From Volvox africanus (Eukaryota > Chlorophyta > Chlorophyceae > Chlamydomonadales > Volvocaceae): a DNA stretch of 64,000 nt. Under the pieces are notes generated by a model. The model made no database searches, was not told the origin of the DNA, and saw nothing but the letters and a program-made list of their open reading frames with translations. The stretch lies in contig BSDZ01000013.1 in the NCBI GenBank assembly GCA_030268105.1, forward strand, positions 4,802,501-4,866,500, written 5' to 3'. Positions 22,101-33,368 of the stretch are shown in pieces. Positions within the stretch are counted from its first letter, which is position 1; every line of letters begins with the position of its first letter. The translations under genes and the position numbers were made by a program.

Positions 22101-25100
22101 GTGTTTACGAAGAGTCAGGTTGTGTCTACCGATATAATTCATCGTCATTATCATTATCACCAACACCATCATCGAGATCACGCAACAGTCCCCACAGTCA
22201 TCATCATCATCATCATCATCTGCTGCTGCTGCTGCGTGGAGTTGCCTCTTACGGTCCTTCGGGACCTTCTTGGCCGATGTGACATAAGCCGGTTTGATGG
22301 AGCACGGAAAGATACCCACGTAATGGCATGCACCGATTCATACGTAAACCCACATACTGCTGTGCTATGCAATGATACGTATATGACATATATTATATTA
22401 TATTATATTATATTATATTATATTATATTATATTATATTATATTATATTATATTATATTATATTATATTATATTATATTATATTATATTATATTATATTA
22501 TATTATATTATATTATATTATATTATATTATATTATATTATATTATATTATATTATATTATATTATATTATATTATATTATATTATATTATATTATATTA
22601 TATTATATTATATTATATTATATTATATTATATTACATTATATTCACACTCACACCTCACGGTGTCCAGCTCTCACCTAGCCAGCGGCAGTGTGAAAGTG
22701 AAGGCAGAGCCCTTTCCTTCGATAGATGACACGTTGATGGTGCAGCCGTGCGCTTTCACCAGCTCCTGTACGATATTCAATCCCAAACCGAAGCCACCAT
22801 ACTTGCGGCTGATGGACATGTCCACCTGCGAGGGTGGAGGGGGGATGGCCCGGCATCGGGCCGATGGAAAAAGTTATACGACGGCTTTTCACCGTGAACC
22901 GTTTCCTAATTCTGACCCTTCACATGCAAGAACACGCTACTGTGTTGCGTATAGGTTTTAATAAACATAGGTATGACCTATTTATACCACGTATATATAT
23001 ATATATATAATATATATACCAAAATTTTTTCTTGTAATAAACGATATGCTTATATTTTGTAAGTAAATCTGTGCTTCAATCCAGAATGATAATTTTTGCA
23101 AATTGAATAAAAATAGGCGGCACCACTGTTGACGGATGATCAGCGCGCCGTGTTTTGCTTGAGCAGCTACTAATCTAATTCCTATCTGATGTAACAATTT
23201 ATCGAATAATCAAAATTAAATAGATAAATCAAAGTTATCAAATTTAAAGGATAGATGCAGCTTTGTCAGCTTCTTGTTCACAATGAAAACCCACGCTTCT
23301 TTCTGCGGGTTAACGTTTGCGGCCTCTTATCACAACAAACACAAGACACAGTAAGCGTCACAAACACTCACCTGCTCGAATGGCAGAAATATAGTCGCGA
23401 GCTTGTTCCGGGGAATGCCAATCCCGGTATCTGACACGGTGACTGCCACACGCCTGCCGCCCTCCACCTGGCGAGCGGTGACGCGGATCTGGCCCCGCCG
23501 GGTGAACTTTGCGGCGTTGCCGAGGAGGTTGTTCAGAATCTGGATTGTGAAGGAAGCGATGAGGGAGAGCAACTTGGAGGAGGGGAACTACGACTATGTG
23601 TGTGAACGCTAAGAAACCCAGGAGACGCAGGACAAAAGGAACGGGGGATTAGATACGGGGGAGGAGAGGGGGGGAAGTGAGTGCGGAAAACAGGAGGACG
23701 GGGGGGGGTCGAATAAAACGAATCCTGGTGCTATTTCTGAAGGAACGAGGACTAACCGTGAGCGTCGTGGGGTCGGGGGGAGAAAGAGGAATGCTGCACA
23801 ACCCGTATCTGAAGGCGAGGAGGAGAGGGCTGGAATGAAAAGATAGAACTGTCGGCGAACAGAATATCGAAGGGAAGGGGCTGAGTCACGAAGCCAAAGC
23901 AGCGAGCGCGTAACACATCAAAAACCCTACCCATGGTGGAGCCCCCATTCACATAAATCCCGCTACCCACTCGAGCCCGTGTCCTCCCCCATGACCCACC
24001 TGCACGATCCTGCCCGAATCCCCCATGACCAACATCCTTGGCGGCACCAGGTTGGCGAGTGTTACTTCGCTGTCCACCAGCGAGCGAGTCAGGTCCAACA
24101 CGTCATCCACAACATGGCGAAGGACCAACTGCGAGATAGGAGTAGACGTACAGATAAACGTAGGCTGACAGATAGACAGGGACCGACGGACAGGTACAGA
24201 CAGATGGGCAGACAGGCAGATGGGCGGATAGATGGGCAGAGGCAAACATATCGCAGGTACAGAGAAATTGCAGGTACAGACAGAAGCCAGGCACAAACAG
24301 GAGGATGCATGCGACAGAAGCGTAGAAACACATAGCCGTAGCAACGATAACTGAAAACTGCAACAGCCTACAACCGCTTCTTCTCTCTTCCTAACAATCC
24401 CGGGCCGTTTTCACTCCCTCTTGAGTACAGCACCTGTTCCTGTTTAAGCACCAGCTTATTCTGCCGCAACGCCGCGGCGTCCATGACATCATTGATTAGG
24501 GCAAGTAGCCGTGCTCCTGATGTACGGATGATGTAGATCTGGCGCCGTACACCCTCCGGCAGAACGCCACAGCAGCCAGATAGCATGCCCTCAGAGATGC
24601 CTTAAGGTAAGCAGACAAAATACGCCAATTTGTGTGCAAACAAATCATCATCATTATCATCTTCATCACCAATATCATCATGCAATCAGTGTGGTGGAAT
24701 GGGGCCCCCACGCCTTCCCCTTTTCCTTCCCTCTTCCACCCCTGCTTCTCTTCCCATCTCTCCCATTCGGAGTCCTCATCTTAGTTCCGTACCTATGATG
24801 CCGTTAAGAGGAGTGCGCAGCTCATGGCTCACGGAGCTCATAAAACGCTCCTTCTGCTCCAACAACGCCTGTGAAAGGAAGAGGGACGTTTAGATGGGTA
24901 CGGTGAAAACGCGGAAGGACAGACGCAGTACGGAAACCAGGATAGAGTTTTATTCATAAATTGGATGAGGATTTTGTTGGGTTTTTTTATATCGAAATAT
25001 TGCTTGGCATATTTATTCGAATTAGGTGGAGATGGGGATAATGATGAACAATGGACCCATGTGCCGCAGGACCCCACGAGGGTGGAATTAGAATTGGAAT

Positions 25101-28100
25101 TGGAGTAGCTAAGATGAGCACCCGAGCAGACCCGCATGGAGCACATGAACCCCTTAACGGACGAAGGGAAAAGAGAAAGTATAACCACTAGGTACAGAAA
25201 CGCCACATGGAGAGGGGACGCCAAGGGATGGGATGGGATAGGTTTAATTGTAAATCCCAGATGAGACGGAGGGGCGGTAAGTTGAACCCCGTGTAAAAGT
25301 GGAGGGTCACAGCCCAAGAAAGGAAATACTGAATCCTGATGCCACCCTTCCGCTTTACCCCTCCCTGTGGCCCCATTTTGCACCTTTCGGAACATCTACA
25401 GTGCGCATTACATACAGATACATTGACACATACACACACGCATGTATACATACACACCTAGTCAGATACAAACACACCTGAAGCTCCGTGATAAGTTTTG
25501 CCTTGCTGCTGTTCTCTATGACCCGCATGGCGTTTTCTCGCCTCGCCTCAAATTCCTTAAACGAGCTCAACATCAGCGTGGACGAGAAAAGTACCTGTGG
25601 GGCAGTAGGTCGGCAGCGGGAGCAGAGCGCATCCGCGGAAGGGGGAGAGGGAGGAGGCAAGAAGTGGAGTGAGCGAACGGAGACGAGGTACAGATGGGAA
25701 GGTACAGACGAAGGTACAGACAGACAGACAGACAAAGATCCTGAATCGACGGCAATAGGCGTTGACAGGAGACATCAGAAAGGTTTCACAAAATGTGGGC
25801 AGTACCCCGACATACAACAACGCTACTGGGACTACGCACTCAACAGAAGGGAGTTTCACGTGGGTCTAGTCCGCCTAACGGAAAAATGCATTTTAGGGTT
25901 TTAGGGTTTTAGAGACACAGGGGGGCTTCACCCGCAGAAAAGTCAAATCCCTCACAGATATCAAGCCTCCCCGGCCAACACTGTTCACCACCGAATGGGC
26001 GGCTTTGTATCATGTGGGCTTCACCCCATGGAGCTACCCACTGGTGGTCTCTTTCCGTACACAGTACGGCATACAGTACGATAAACCTACCTTCGCCGAA
26101 AAATCACACCCTACATAGAGCACCTCTTCCGTCAACACACTGATCCAGCCCAATAGCGCCAAGTCCCAGGTCACGGCGAAGACGCACCACAGCAGCTACG
26201 TGACAGTGTGTGAAGGATGTCGTTTGGTTAGAAATATTTTGGTCGGTCAGTAGGCGGAAAGGGGCGGGGGATGTGTTATGACGAGAAACAGATTCGGGCA
26301 CAGGAAGCCTCTCATCAAAAGGCGCAAATAGAAGGGGGGACAAGAAGACGTTTTGCATAAGATGGGTGTTGCGGTAGGCAAGAGCTGGGGAAAACAGGGG
26401 AGAGGAAACTTGTATTGCCTGCATAAGGAAGGTACATTAGGTGTACGGGCATGGGTACTAAGCCACCTTGTCACTCAGCCCCGTACTCAGCCAACCAACC
26501 ACCAGGTTGGTTACACAGCGCACCTCGTCTCTATGCATGCATGTTCTCTGGCTGTTCACTCAGGCCAACAAGCCCCCATCCTTTTGCCCACCCACCAGAT
26601 TGAGGACGTAGATGAGCAACATGGTCAGCTGCAGGGGCCTTGTCCGTACCTGCTCCATAGCCCTGTTTGCAAAACAAGGAAGAAATGGAGAATGGAAAGA
26701 GTCCACAGTGGTTGGCGTGCAGGGCTTTGGGCTTTGCCGATTTGTTGAAAGTGTTGTTTCTCTGTCGAACGTATCCGCCCACATATGTACAGCAAAGGTA
26801 GGCATCCGATCGGACGACGCGTGTCCGTACACGGTCCACCTATCCATCCATGCATCCCAGACAGGACTCTACCCGTAACGTATGCAGAGCCCCTAATCAT
26901 GATACTACAAAATGTCCAACACGCCCTCTTAATAGGAATTTCAATGTGCGTGCGTGAGACTGAGATAGATAAAGAAAGAGTGTGTTTTATAAGTGTGTTT
27001 TAAGCCATCACGTGCCTTAGCAGCCCACCCTCCAAACTACGCCTCTCCCGTGTTGCCCACAAGCGTCAGGTCCTAGTACAAATCCGCACCCAGAAAATCG
27101 GCCCTGGGAATATGTAGATAGATTGCCCCAAAAGATATAAGGCTCTCTGTCGCCTCTTTCTTGTCCCCCTTTTTTTGCCCTCACCCTTTTCTCTTCGCTC
27201 CCCCATCGTCGTTCTCCATCTCTTTCCTTTCTCTTCTTGTTTTCTGCGCACCCGTAACTTATCGCTTTGCCTTCACATGTTGCCTATTGTCCTCCGCGGC
27301 CCTTTCAGAGAATTCAGAGCCCTATTTCGTATCCATTTCCCCATCCCATACCCACCCATGAACACACGCCTTAGGGTCCTCCTCTCCCACACTCGCACTC
27401 ATGCCCTCACTGCCAGGCAAGCCCTCTTCTGTTTCTTTTGTTGTCTTGCAAGGCCTTGGTGAGGTGCACATCGTTTCCCACACGATTCCTGGATGCTCTC
27501 TCTGTGTGCGCTTCTCTCGCTCTGTGCCTGCTCCTTTCCACTCCGTCTCCACTTGTCCTCTCCCACTACTACTCGCATATAATTCTCCTTCCAATCTTCC
27601 AAATAACTCCGTTCCTCTCCCTTTCCACGGCCCGGGGCTGCTGCACCGTAATTGTTAACCGAGTAAAAGCCCCTACACAAGGCATGTCGTCTACACAAAC
27701 ACGCCACTGCTCTTCCCTACCGTGCCACAAAATTAACGCGTACGCCTAGCAGACGTTCGATCAGACGAACAAATTAGTGGATGACATTACATATGAAACA
27801 GAAGTACAAACTGATATAGATACACGAAGACCAAACTATACGGACTAACCAGCGTACGAAACGGAAATAAACAGGTGTATGGACGCGCAGCCCCCAACCA
27901 AACCAAACGACGTTCAGGCAGGTACCTTGCCACTACGTCCCTTGCCCGCGGACGGTTGACTGCAGCCCACAAGGGCGCGGCCATGCGCCGGTCAGTAGCC
28001 ATGCACCTATACACATACGACATGGTACGGTAGGTGGACGCAAGGGCACGATGGCACAGCGTGGAGCTGACAGTTATCTTTATTAGCCCTCTGAGAATAT

Positions 28101-31100
28101 AGTAAAAAATATATATATATATACACACACACGTAGGCCCGGTGCAGCAGCAGTATTTGGATCCCCATGGGCCCGGAGGGCCCTCCCGAACAGAGATCTA
28201 CAGAAGCAGCGGACCCGGTGACGCAAGCCTGGATGTGAATGATGAAAATGGTGGTTTGAGCCCAACGCCATCCCCCCGGCTTGGATGCTGTCGGGCGCAC
28301 ACGCATGTAGCCCGTTGCTGGTTAGCTAGCTGGTGGCGCGCTCGCTGCTAGCTGGCTCTGCCGACTGGCTATACCTTATTGTTTTATCTGTAGCCTGTCC
28401 CCTGTAACTTATGTGTACATGGACGCGAATACTCAAGGCGCACTACTGCCATCATGCAGAAATATTGCCACACCATCAACTACGTATTATGGAGGTCATA
28501 AAATTCTTTTCTTTCCCCCTAAGCACACGTGCATACACATCGCTTCACACATCGCTTCACACAGACCCATCACACAAAAACACATCCCCCGCGTCACACG
28601 ATCAACTGGATTTCAGAAGAGATCTCCCCCAAGCCTAACACATTACCTTGGATACAAAATATACATTCTAGGGTGATGAGTTAACAGCGCGAAAATGTAA
28701 CCCACGCTTTGTTAAAAGTTACAAAACCATCCCTTATACTCACACGCACAACCTCTCCCCCTTCCCCACAAGTTATCAACGCATCTTCCCTAGTATGCCA
28801 CAACTACTGTCCTAGCCGTTTGTCATAATGCACGATCCTTGGAATATATAATCTATACGTGGAAAAATGTTAGCCCTGTTTAGATAGATTGTGAGTGCGA
28901 TAGAGAACAACCTCACCCCGAAGGGAAGACTAGACAGTCGCCCAGCCTCCCCTGACGCCCACCCCTGACGTAGAAAAATACAAAAACATCACAATATGAA
29001 ATTATAAAACTCACTCAGTGAAGGCCTTGTGCATGTACGGCACGACCGGCAGCATCGCCACGTGCGTGATGACCGACCACAGCACTGCGGTAGCAAGTGG
29101 TAATGGTGTTGATGGTGGTAAATGGATTTATTCATCCGCCGTTAGGGAGCTGAGAGGGAGAGGGTGAATAATGAGATAAGAATTTCACAAGAGCATAAGG
29201 CTCCCCTGATGAAAAGCTGCGTTAGACAGCTCAAGAGAAGATTCGTCACATACACGCGTGAGCACATACCAAAATGGTGGTCGTTGGAATGGTGGTCGTT
29301 GAATAACAGGAGTGTGAATGCAAGGAAACGTATGGCCGATAATTGAGAGGGAAGGAGGCATCGCAGTAGGGGGAAAAGACGAGGATGCAGAGCAGGGGAA
29401 GGGAACGTTTGTATTGATTGTAGAGCGTTTGCCAAGCTGCTAGGAGATGGCGACATGGTGAGGGCGATTCACTGGTACTGATCCTTGTCATTTCACAGCA
29501 CTCAATCCTACGGAGCACCCGTTTCTTTATCCCGTGGGTTGGACTACATTTGTATTGAACAACAAGAGGGCCAAGAGGATCAATGGCGGTCAGTCAGATG
29601 TGGCAACTCCCACTTAACCCGCATCCAGCACTGCAAATAGGTTCAACGATGAGGGAGAGACCCATAAATAAGTAGTCTGCAGCCCACATACGCTACCCCG
29701 CAAAATATATACACGCCCCACTCACACACCCGAAACAACCCCCCCCCCCGACACACACACACACACACAAGAGCGGTGTTCTCCGCCATGTCCTCAAGAG
29801 CGGTGTCCTCCTTAAGAGTGCTACGTGGTCTCTAGTATTGCCTTCCCCTAGTACACCCGTCCACCCGCCCGGCCCCTCCGCGCATATCAAGAAGCACACA
29901 CATACACACACCTCCCCAGCCTGTTAGAAACATACCTCTTTGCCACCCAGTCGTCACGAGTGCCACCACCCCGGTAACCACCATCACCTCGTCGGCCAGG
30001 ATTGCCAGGAGAGCCTGTGTGTGTTACATGATAAAGTTACCAGTTTATTTTGAAAGGATGGGAAGGGTCTGTGCATATATGTATATATGCATCAACGTAC
30101 GTATAGGAGTTGCTGACCTCGCCCTTCTCTCTTCTCAGTCCTCTCCTGCAGTCCCAATCCCCACCACCGTCAAGAACACCAACACCAGATCGCGCAACTC
30201 ACTGCTCCCCTGCCCTGCCCTCCCCTCCTCTGCCCTGCCCTCCCCTGCCCACCACTCCCATGACACCCACCCCCCTCTTTATGTCGATCACTCTCCCCCA
30301 CATCATCACTATCAACCCCCTCTCAATCACCTCTCGCGTCGTGATGGTGGTGGAGATCATCTTCAGCAGCATCAGAATGGAAGGCGTTGTATGCATCCAA
30401 CAAATGTACCGCTGCACGACAACCCTGTGCGCACAAACGCACATACACACAGACAAGGCATGCACAAAGATTACCAACGCCTGTCATATTCACGTGGCAC
30501 TAAAAGAACACGGAGGGTACGGAGGGTACGGAGGGTCAGTAACTTTATATATTTATCCATTCGCAAATAAGTTAAACTCCCCTTTCCTCTGCCCAGGTTG
30601 CGACGAAAACTGGCTGAATCACTGGTACTTACGGTCGACCCGCATCGGTTAGCACCATGACCGGTACGAAGAAGCGAACGAGCAGGTTGGTCGTGGATGC
30701 CATACCTGTGACCATATGGAGGAATAGACAATGAAATGGAATGGACAGGGTGAAGAGGGGCATACATGGAGAGCACCGCATTCATCTCATCTTACGGATG
30801 TTTGGGGAAGGTAATGCAGCCAGGAGGGGCTGTTATGTTATGCATATGATATTACATCGGGCTCCGGATTCTTGACCAACAAATAATGGAGTAGAGCGAT
30901 TACCCAGATGAGTAGGTTTAAAGCATCACGATTTTTACCATCATAAAAGTATAATAGTAAATAATAATAATAATGATAATAATAATAATAATAACAACAA
31001 CAACGATAACAATAATAATAGTAATAATAGCAATAGTAATAGTAATAGTAATAATAATAATAATAACAACAATAATAATAATAATAACAATAATAATAAT

Positions 31101-32331
31101 AACAATAATAATAATAGTAATAATAGCAATAGTAATGGTAATATAATAATAATAATAATTATTATTATTATAATGATGATGATGATGATGAATGGGGATA
31201 TTTAATACTCATAAACCCAGTTATGGGAATGAGGTATTATTAATAAAGTTACTGCAGCGCCTCGGCCAGACCATCAGATTACATCGCAGTCTTGCCCCAT
31301 CCAGCAGCAATTTAGAAGGGAATCTGGGACGCCTTCGGAACGCCTCCTGCTATCGCCCCATCATCACCTTTCTTGGCTAAGCTAGGCAGGCCTCACCATC
31401 ATCAGCCCCTACCTACGTGTTTCAGTATTACTGCATTCATATTCTCTAAACTAATCATCAAAATAAAATTAATAAAAATAAAAATAATATTCAAATTGAC
31501 ATACGAATTAAACTGAAGAGGATTTTATAACACAAAATTGATTAATCATCTTCCTCTCTTCGTGAGCCATCCCCGCGTACCTTTGATGAAGGCTGGAAGC
31601 AGGACGCAGTCCACCTTGATCGTCTGGCGCTCAAAGATGATGTTCAACAGGTCAATGGCAAGCGCGGTCAAGAAGATGGACGTTGACCGGTCGTACACGG
31701 AAAGCGGGACCTGGGTGCACCATCACCGTGCAGCAAACATATATACGGTTCAGAATCAGAGAAGAGTCATCGGGTGGTATTGGGTAGTATTAGGAAATAT
31801 CGGGAAGTATCGAATACTATCGGGAAGTCGAACCTTTTCCTCAGTTGAACTACTTACTCCGTAGTCTCAACCTTTTGGTGATGGTGACTGTTGTAACCTA
31901 AGTATAGGCACAGCCGAGTGGTAAGGAATATAGCAAAAATAAGCAAGAAGCTATCCTAGAAATGAACGTGGTGCATTTACGGCGAAGGTGAGGATTACGC
32001 TAACACGACTTGGGAGGTGGAGTCGCGTCCAGGAATAATCCCTTTTTTCTCCCCAGCTTCTAGCTTGACCTGTTCTTTCCTTCGGTAGGTTATCGCTATA
32101 ATAGGAGAGGTGAATTTATCTAACTATTTATTTGTTTTAAGTTAATTTGTAACGGGGGACGTTATTAAGAGTGGCTATCTGGACCTTTATACCAGGCTGG
32201 ATCCAGTGAATCTTAACTGTAGCAACAAGAAATGAATCGTCGCACAACCCGCAGACAGAAACACATATGCAGGCGATACGATCCAGACCCAAAGCCAGAC
32301 CACGCAGCAGCATCGGCCAAGTGTCAAGTAA
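13221..32331 (-). CDS. Histidine-kinase rhodopsin with two receivers and a cyclase-like domain (HKR / two-component cyclase opsin family)
   Basis: Twenty-five minus-strand exons: 32193-32331, 31581-31710, 30633-30705, 30331-30424, 29936-30014, 29015-29084, 27926-28066, 26596-26662, 26091-26195, 25478-25594, 24793-24868, 24434-24600, 24000-24128, 23372-23539, 22677-22825, 21652-21992, 20964-21302, 20571-20675, 19927-20038, 19467-19539, 18982-19114, 18093-18463, 17377-17526, 16810-16904, 13221-16185 (TAG). All are GT-AG and all phases agree: 2128 codons from the first helix exon. Domain order: microbial opsin (about 1-310), histidine kinase (about 330-568), linker (569-795), receiver 1 (about 808-935), receiver 2 (about 1030-1150), cyclase-like (about 1250-1480), low-complexity tail to 2128. 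This is the architecture of volvocine HKR / 2c-Cyclop proteins, which are light-driven phosphorelay enzymes. The start codon and any exon before 32331 are not resolved. Introns contain several satellites. Confidence 0.93.
16810..18463 (-). other. Receiver domain 2
   Basis: The exon 18093-18463 begins with about 85 residues of low-complexity linker containing a poly-Ala run, then [13 protein letters not shown]. Exon 17377-17526 carries [15 protein letters not shown], phospho-acceptor Asp at about 1086. Exon 16810-16904 carries [13 protein letters not shown] and YVTKPF, Lys at about 1138. The final [13 protein letters not shown] lies at the start of the last exon. It is complete, and its end is very similar to receiver 1 ([13 protein letters not shown] against [13 protein letters not shown]), which suggests an internal duplication. 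The family members I know best have one receiver, so the second one is notable. Confidence 0.92.
16918..16956. repeat. GGACGT hexanucleotide repeat in an intron
   Basis: Six to seven tandem GGACGT units in the intron immediately upstream of the last receiver-2 exon. The unit would encode a dipeptide repeat in any frame, but it lies between a well-supported donor and acceptor. Confidence 0.85.
18982..20675 (-). other. Receiver domain 1
   Basis: Four exons make a complete CheY-type receiver: [14 protein letters not shown] (acidic pocket, about 813-815), [15 protein letters not shown] with the phospho-acceptor Asp at about 859, VPIIMVSAQ (the conserved Thr/Ser switch position), and [10 protein letters not shown] with the conserved Lys at about 911. 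The end [13 protein letters not shown] is the usual alpha-5 helix. All catalytic residues are present, so it can be expected to accept phosphate from the kinase. Confidence 0.93.
20964..21992 (-). other. Low-complexity linker between kinase and receiver 1
   Basis: Two exons (21652-21992 and 20964-21302) encode about 225 residues rich in Gly, Ser, Ala and Thr, with no recognised domain. Phases join the kinase end (phase 2) to receiver 1 (phase 1) exactly. The acceptors at 21992 (GTATAG) and 21302 (ACGAAG) have weak pyrimidine tracts, so their exact borders are less certain than in the rest of the gene. A further exon in the intron between 21993 and 22676 cannot be excluded. Confidence 0.7.
22389..22646. 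repeat. TATTA pentanucleotide satellite, about 50 copies
   Basis: Roughly 255 bp of near-perfect ATTAT repeats. It lies in the intron directly after the last ATPase exon, about 30 bp from the donor at 22676. It creates a long artificial open frame of Leu-Tyr-Ile repeats on the plus strand. Array length in the assembly may be unreliable. Confidence 0.95.
22677..24868 (-). other. Histidine kinase module (HisKA + HATPase)
   Basis: Five exons. The H-box reads [11 protein letters not shown], with the phospho-accepting His at about residue 353, preceded by a coiled segment ([12 protein letters not shown]). The second dimerisation helix follows ([19 protein letters not shown]). The ATPase has an N-box ([12 protein letters not shown]), a G1 box (SDTGIGIP, Asp about 499), an F-box (FLPFEQ) and a G2 box (GGFGLGLNI), then the terminal strand [12 protein letters not shown]. 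All motifs needed for ATP binding and autophosphorylation are visible, so the kinase looks active. In the family the kinase sits directly after the opsin and is switched by light. Confidence 0.93.
25891..25911 (+). repeat. Interstitial telomere-type repeat (TTTTAGGG)
   Basis: Two and a half perfect TTTTAGGG units in the intron between opsin exons 25478-25594 and 26091-26195. This is the Chlamydomonas-type telomere repeat. Similar short tracts occur at 36627-36641 and 55452-55465. Confidence 0.75.
30957..31190. repeat. AAT-type trinucleotide microsatellite
   Basis: About 230 bp of AATAATAAT units with interspersed AAC, GAT and AGT variants, ending in an ATGATGATG run. It lies in the intron between the second and third resolved opsin exons. 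The poly-Leu frame on the minus strand is a repeat artefact. Confidence 0.93.
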
Positions 32332-32458
32332 CTGGACAGTTTGGGTGATGAACATGTGTGAGTGACGGCCAGTTGGTTAGGGTGACCGAAGGATTGCAGG
32401 CGAGCGCTGATATATGTGATGACCCATAACAATGAAGAAGATGAAAGTAAGAATGAAC

Positions 32459-32638
32459 CTGTTGATCAGCCGGGTTAGTGCCACGGCTGATGTCCAGGTT
32501 GATGCCGGGAATGTTTGCCGGGAATGTATATACGTACAGCGCTGCTTCCTTAAGGCGTGCTGGAGCGTCGTTTACGAGCATCCATGTCCGTACAGGCGCA
32601 GATATCGCAGGTAGCGCAGTAAACATGCCCCCTAGCAT
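32459..32638 (-). other. Candidate first exon of the rhodopsin-kinase gene (unproven)
   Basis: An open minus-strand frame from an ATG at 32638 reads MLGGMFTALPAISAPV and continues to NPADQQ before a possible donor at 32458. It is in the right place for the N-terminus of the opsin. However, it would end in phase 0, while the helix A exon at 32331 needs phase 2 to stay in its hydrophobic frame, and the donor (gttcat) is weak. Either the real border differs or the true first exon lies elsewhere. Confidence 0.3.
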
Positions 32639-33016
32639 ATGGCCGCCACCCTACGGCTAAACCCACAACCTGGGAAGAACTTTGAGTGCCCCCAGGGAAC
32701 GTGACAGCCATGCGCATTTAGTTTGCATACGGGTCGCCCCTTACAGGATGCCGAGCCCGAGCCTGATGGGTGGGTGGTGGTGCTGGCCCAACTTAGGCGC
32801 CCTGCCTTGCTGCTGGGATGGAAAGGGAGAGCTCGCGAGCAGTGATATATTTCGTTTATGGCAGTCTGATTTTGGGTACAGGTCAAGTAACGAAGTTTTT
32901 TTCCGTAACGGTGGTTACAAACTTACAATGGCGAAAAAGGCCAGGTATTTTGCGGCCCCTCATGAGGATGAAAACCCGTAAAGACCACCCTGCCTCAGCT
33001 CTTAGGAGGTTCACTT

Positions 33017-33069
33017 TGTAACACAGGATGCAGTAGCGCATGATGCCGGGGTGCAAGCTCCCCCATTAC
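33017..33069 (+). repeat. Direct repeat, copy 1
   Basis: TGTAACACAGG followed by TGCAGTAGCGCATGATGCCG matches 33369-33422 with a few substitutions. The two copies are about 350 bp apart in the same orientation. They may be the two ends of a small element of roughly 400 bp (33017-33422) that contains the 16-bp tandem repeat, but no coding sequence is recognisable between them. Confidence 0.7.
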
Positions 33070-33144
33070 AATCCTCCCCACCCCGCACCTAACATCCTCG
33101 GGCACCCCATAGGGCAGCTTGCGCCTTGCACCTGACAGATGGGG

Positions 33145-33188
33145 TTTTCCCGGCACTTTGTTTTCCCGGCACTTTGTTTTCCCGGCAC
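33145..33188 (+). repeat. Tandem 16-bp repeat
   Basis: The unit TTTTCCCGGCACTTTG occurs 2.75 times without a mismatch. It lies between the two direct repeats at 33017-33069 and 33369-33422. Confidence 0.9.
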
Positions 33189-33368
33189 CACTGTCCACTT
33201 TTCTTCATGTAGGGCAGCAGGTCGTAACCCTGATGCAGCACCAGCCCGGATATCCACCACAGGGCATGGAATGGGATTCTTGTGCATCCTGTCGTATTGC
33301 ATAAACCTGCGTATGCTAGTCGGGGTTCGACGCAGGGACCTTGTGCAGATCCTAGCAATTCGCGCCAC

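Larger units (their letters stand above)
25478..32331 (-). other. Microbial-type opsin module (ten exons)
   Basis: Residues are numbered from the first resolved codon. Helix A is the very hydrophobic exon 32193-32331. Helix C carries [10 protein letters not shown] (R119, Y120, C122, W123, T126, T127, P128), matching bacteriorhodopsin R82-Y83-A84-D85-W86...T89-T90-P91. Helix D has [10 protein letters not shown] (Asp115-like). Helix F has WDLALLGW, matching W182...W189. Helix G has CDFSAKV, matching D212-V-S-A-K216, so K299 is the expected retinal Schiff-base lysine and the D212 equivalent is kept. The Asp85 counterion position is Cys and the Asp96 position is Leu, so this is unlikely to be a proton pump, as expected for a sensor. 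A 47-residue basic segment (exon 27926-28066) sits between helices E and F. After K299 a helical linker leads to the kinase. Confidence 0.92.

Noticed and set aside
22100..22290. Exon with an acidic poly-Asp run (minus strand) in the kinase-receiver linker
   Set aside because: The acidic run comes from a CAT/TCA microsatellite and no phase-matched acceptor and donor pair was found.
22101..22961. Long plus-strand open frame of Leu-Tyr-Ile repeats
   Set aside because: It is produced by the TATTA satellite and lies opposite a well-supported intron and ATPase exon.
16810..24868. Bacterial two-component operon or contaminating bacterial DNA
   Set aside because: Kinase and receiver motifs are split by many GT-AG introns with consistent phases, so this is a eukaryotic nuclear gene.
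30941..31129. Minus-strand poly-leucine open frame
   Set aside because: It is an artefact of the AAT microsatellite in an opsin intron.
32193..32331. Alternative phase-0 reading of the helix A exon (starting [15 protein letters not shown])
   Set aside because: It would end in phase 1 and break the frame at the next exon; the other frame is strongly hydrophobic and ends in the required phase 0.
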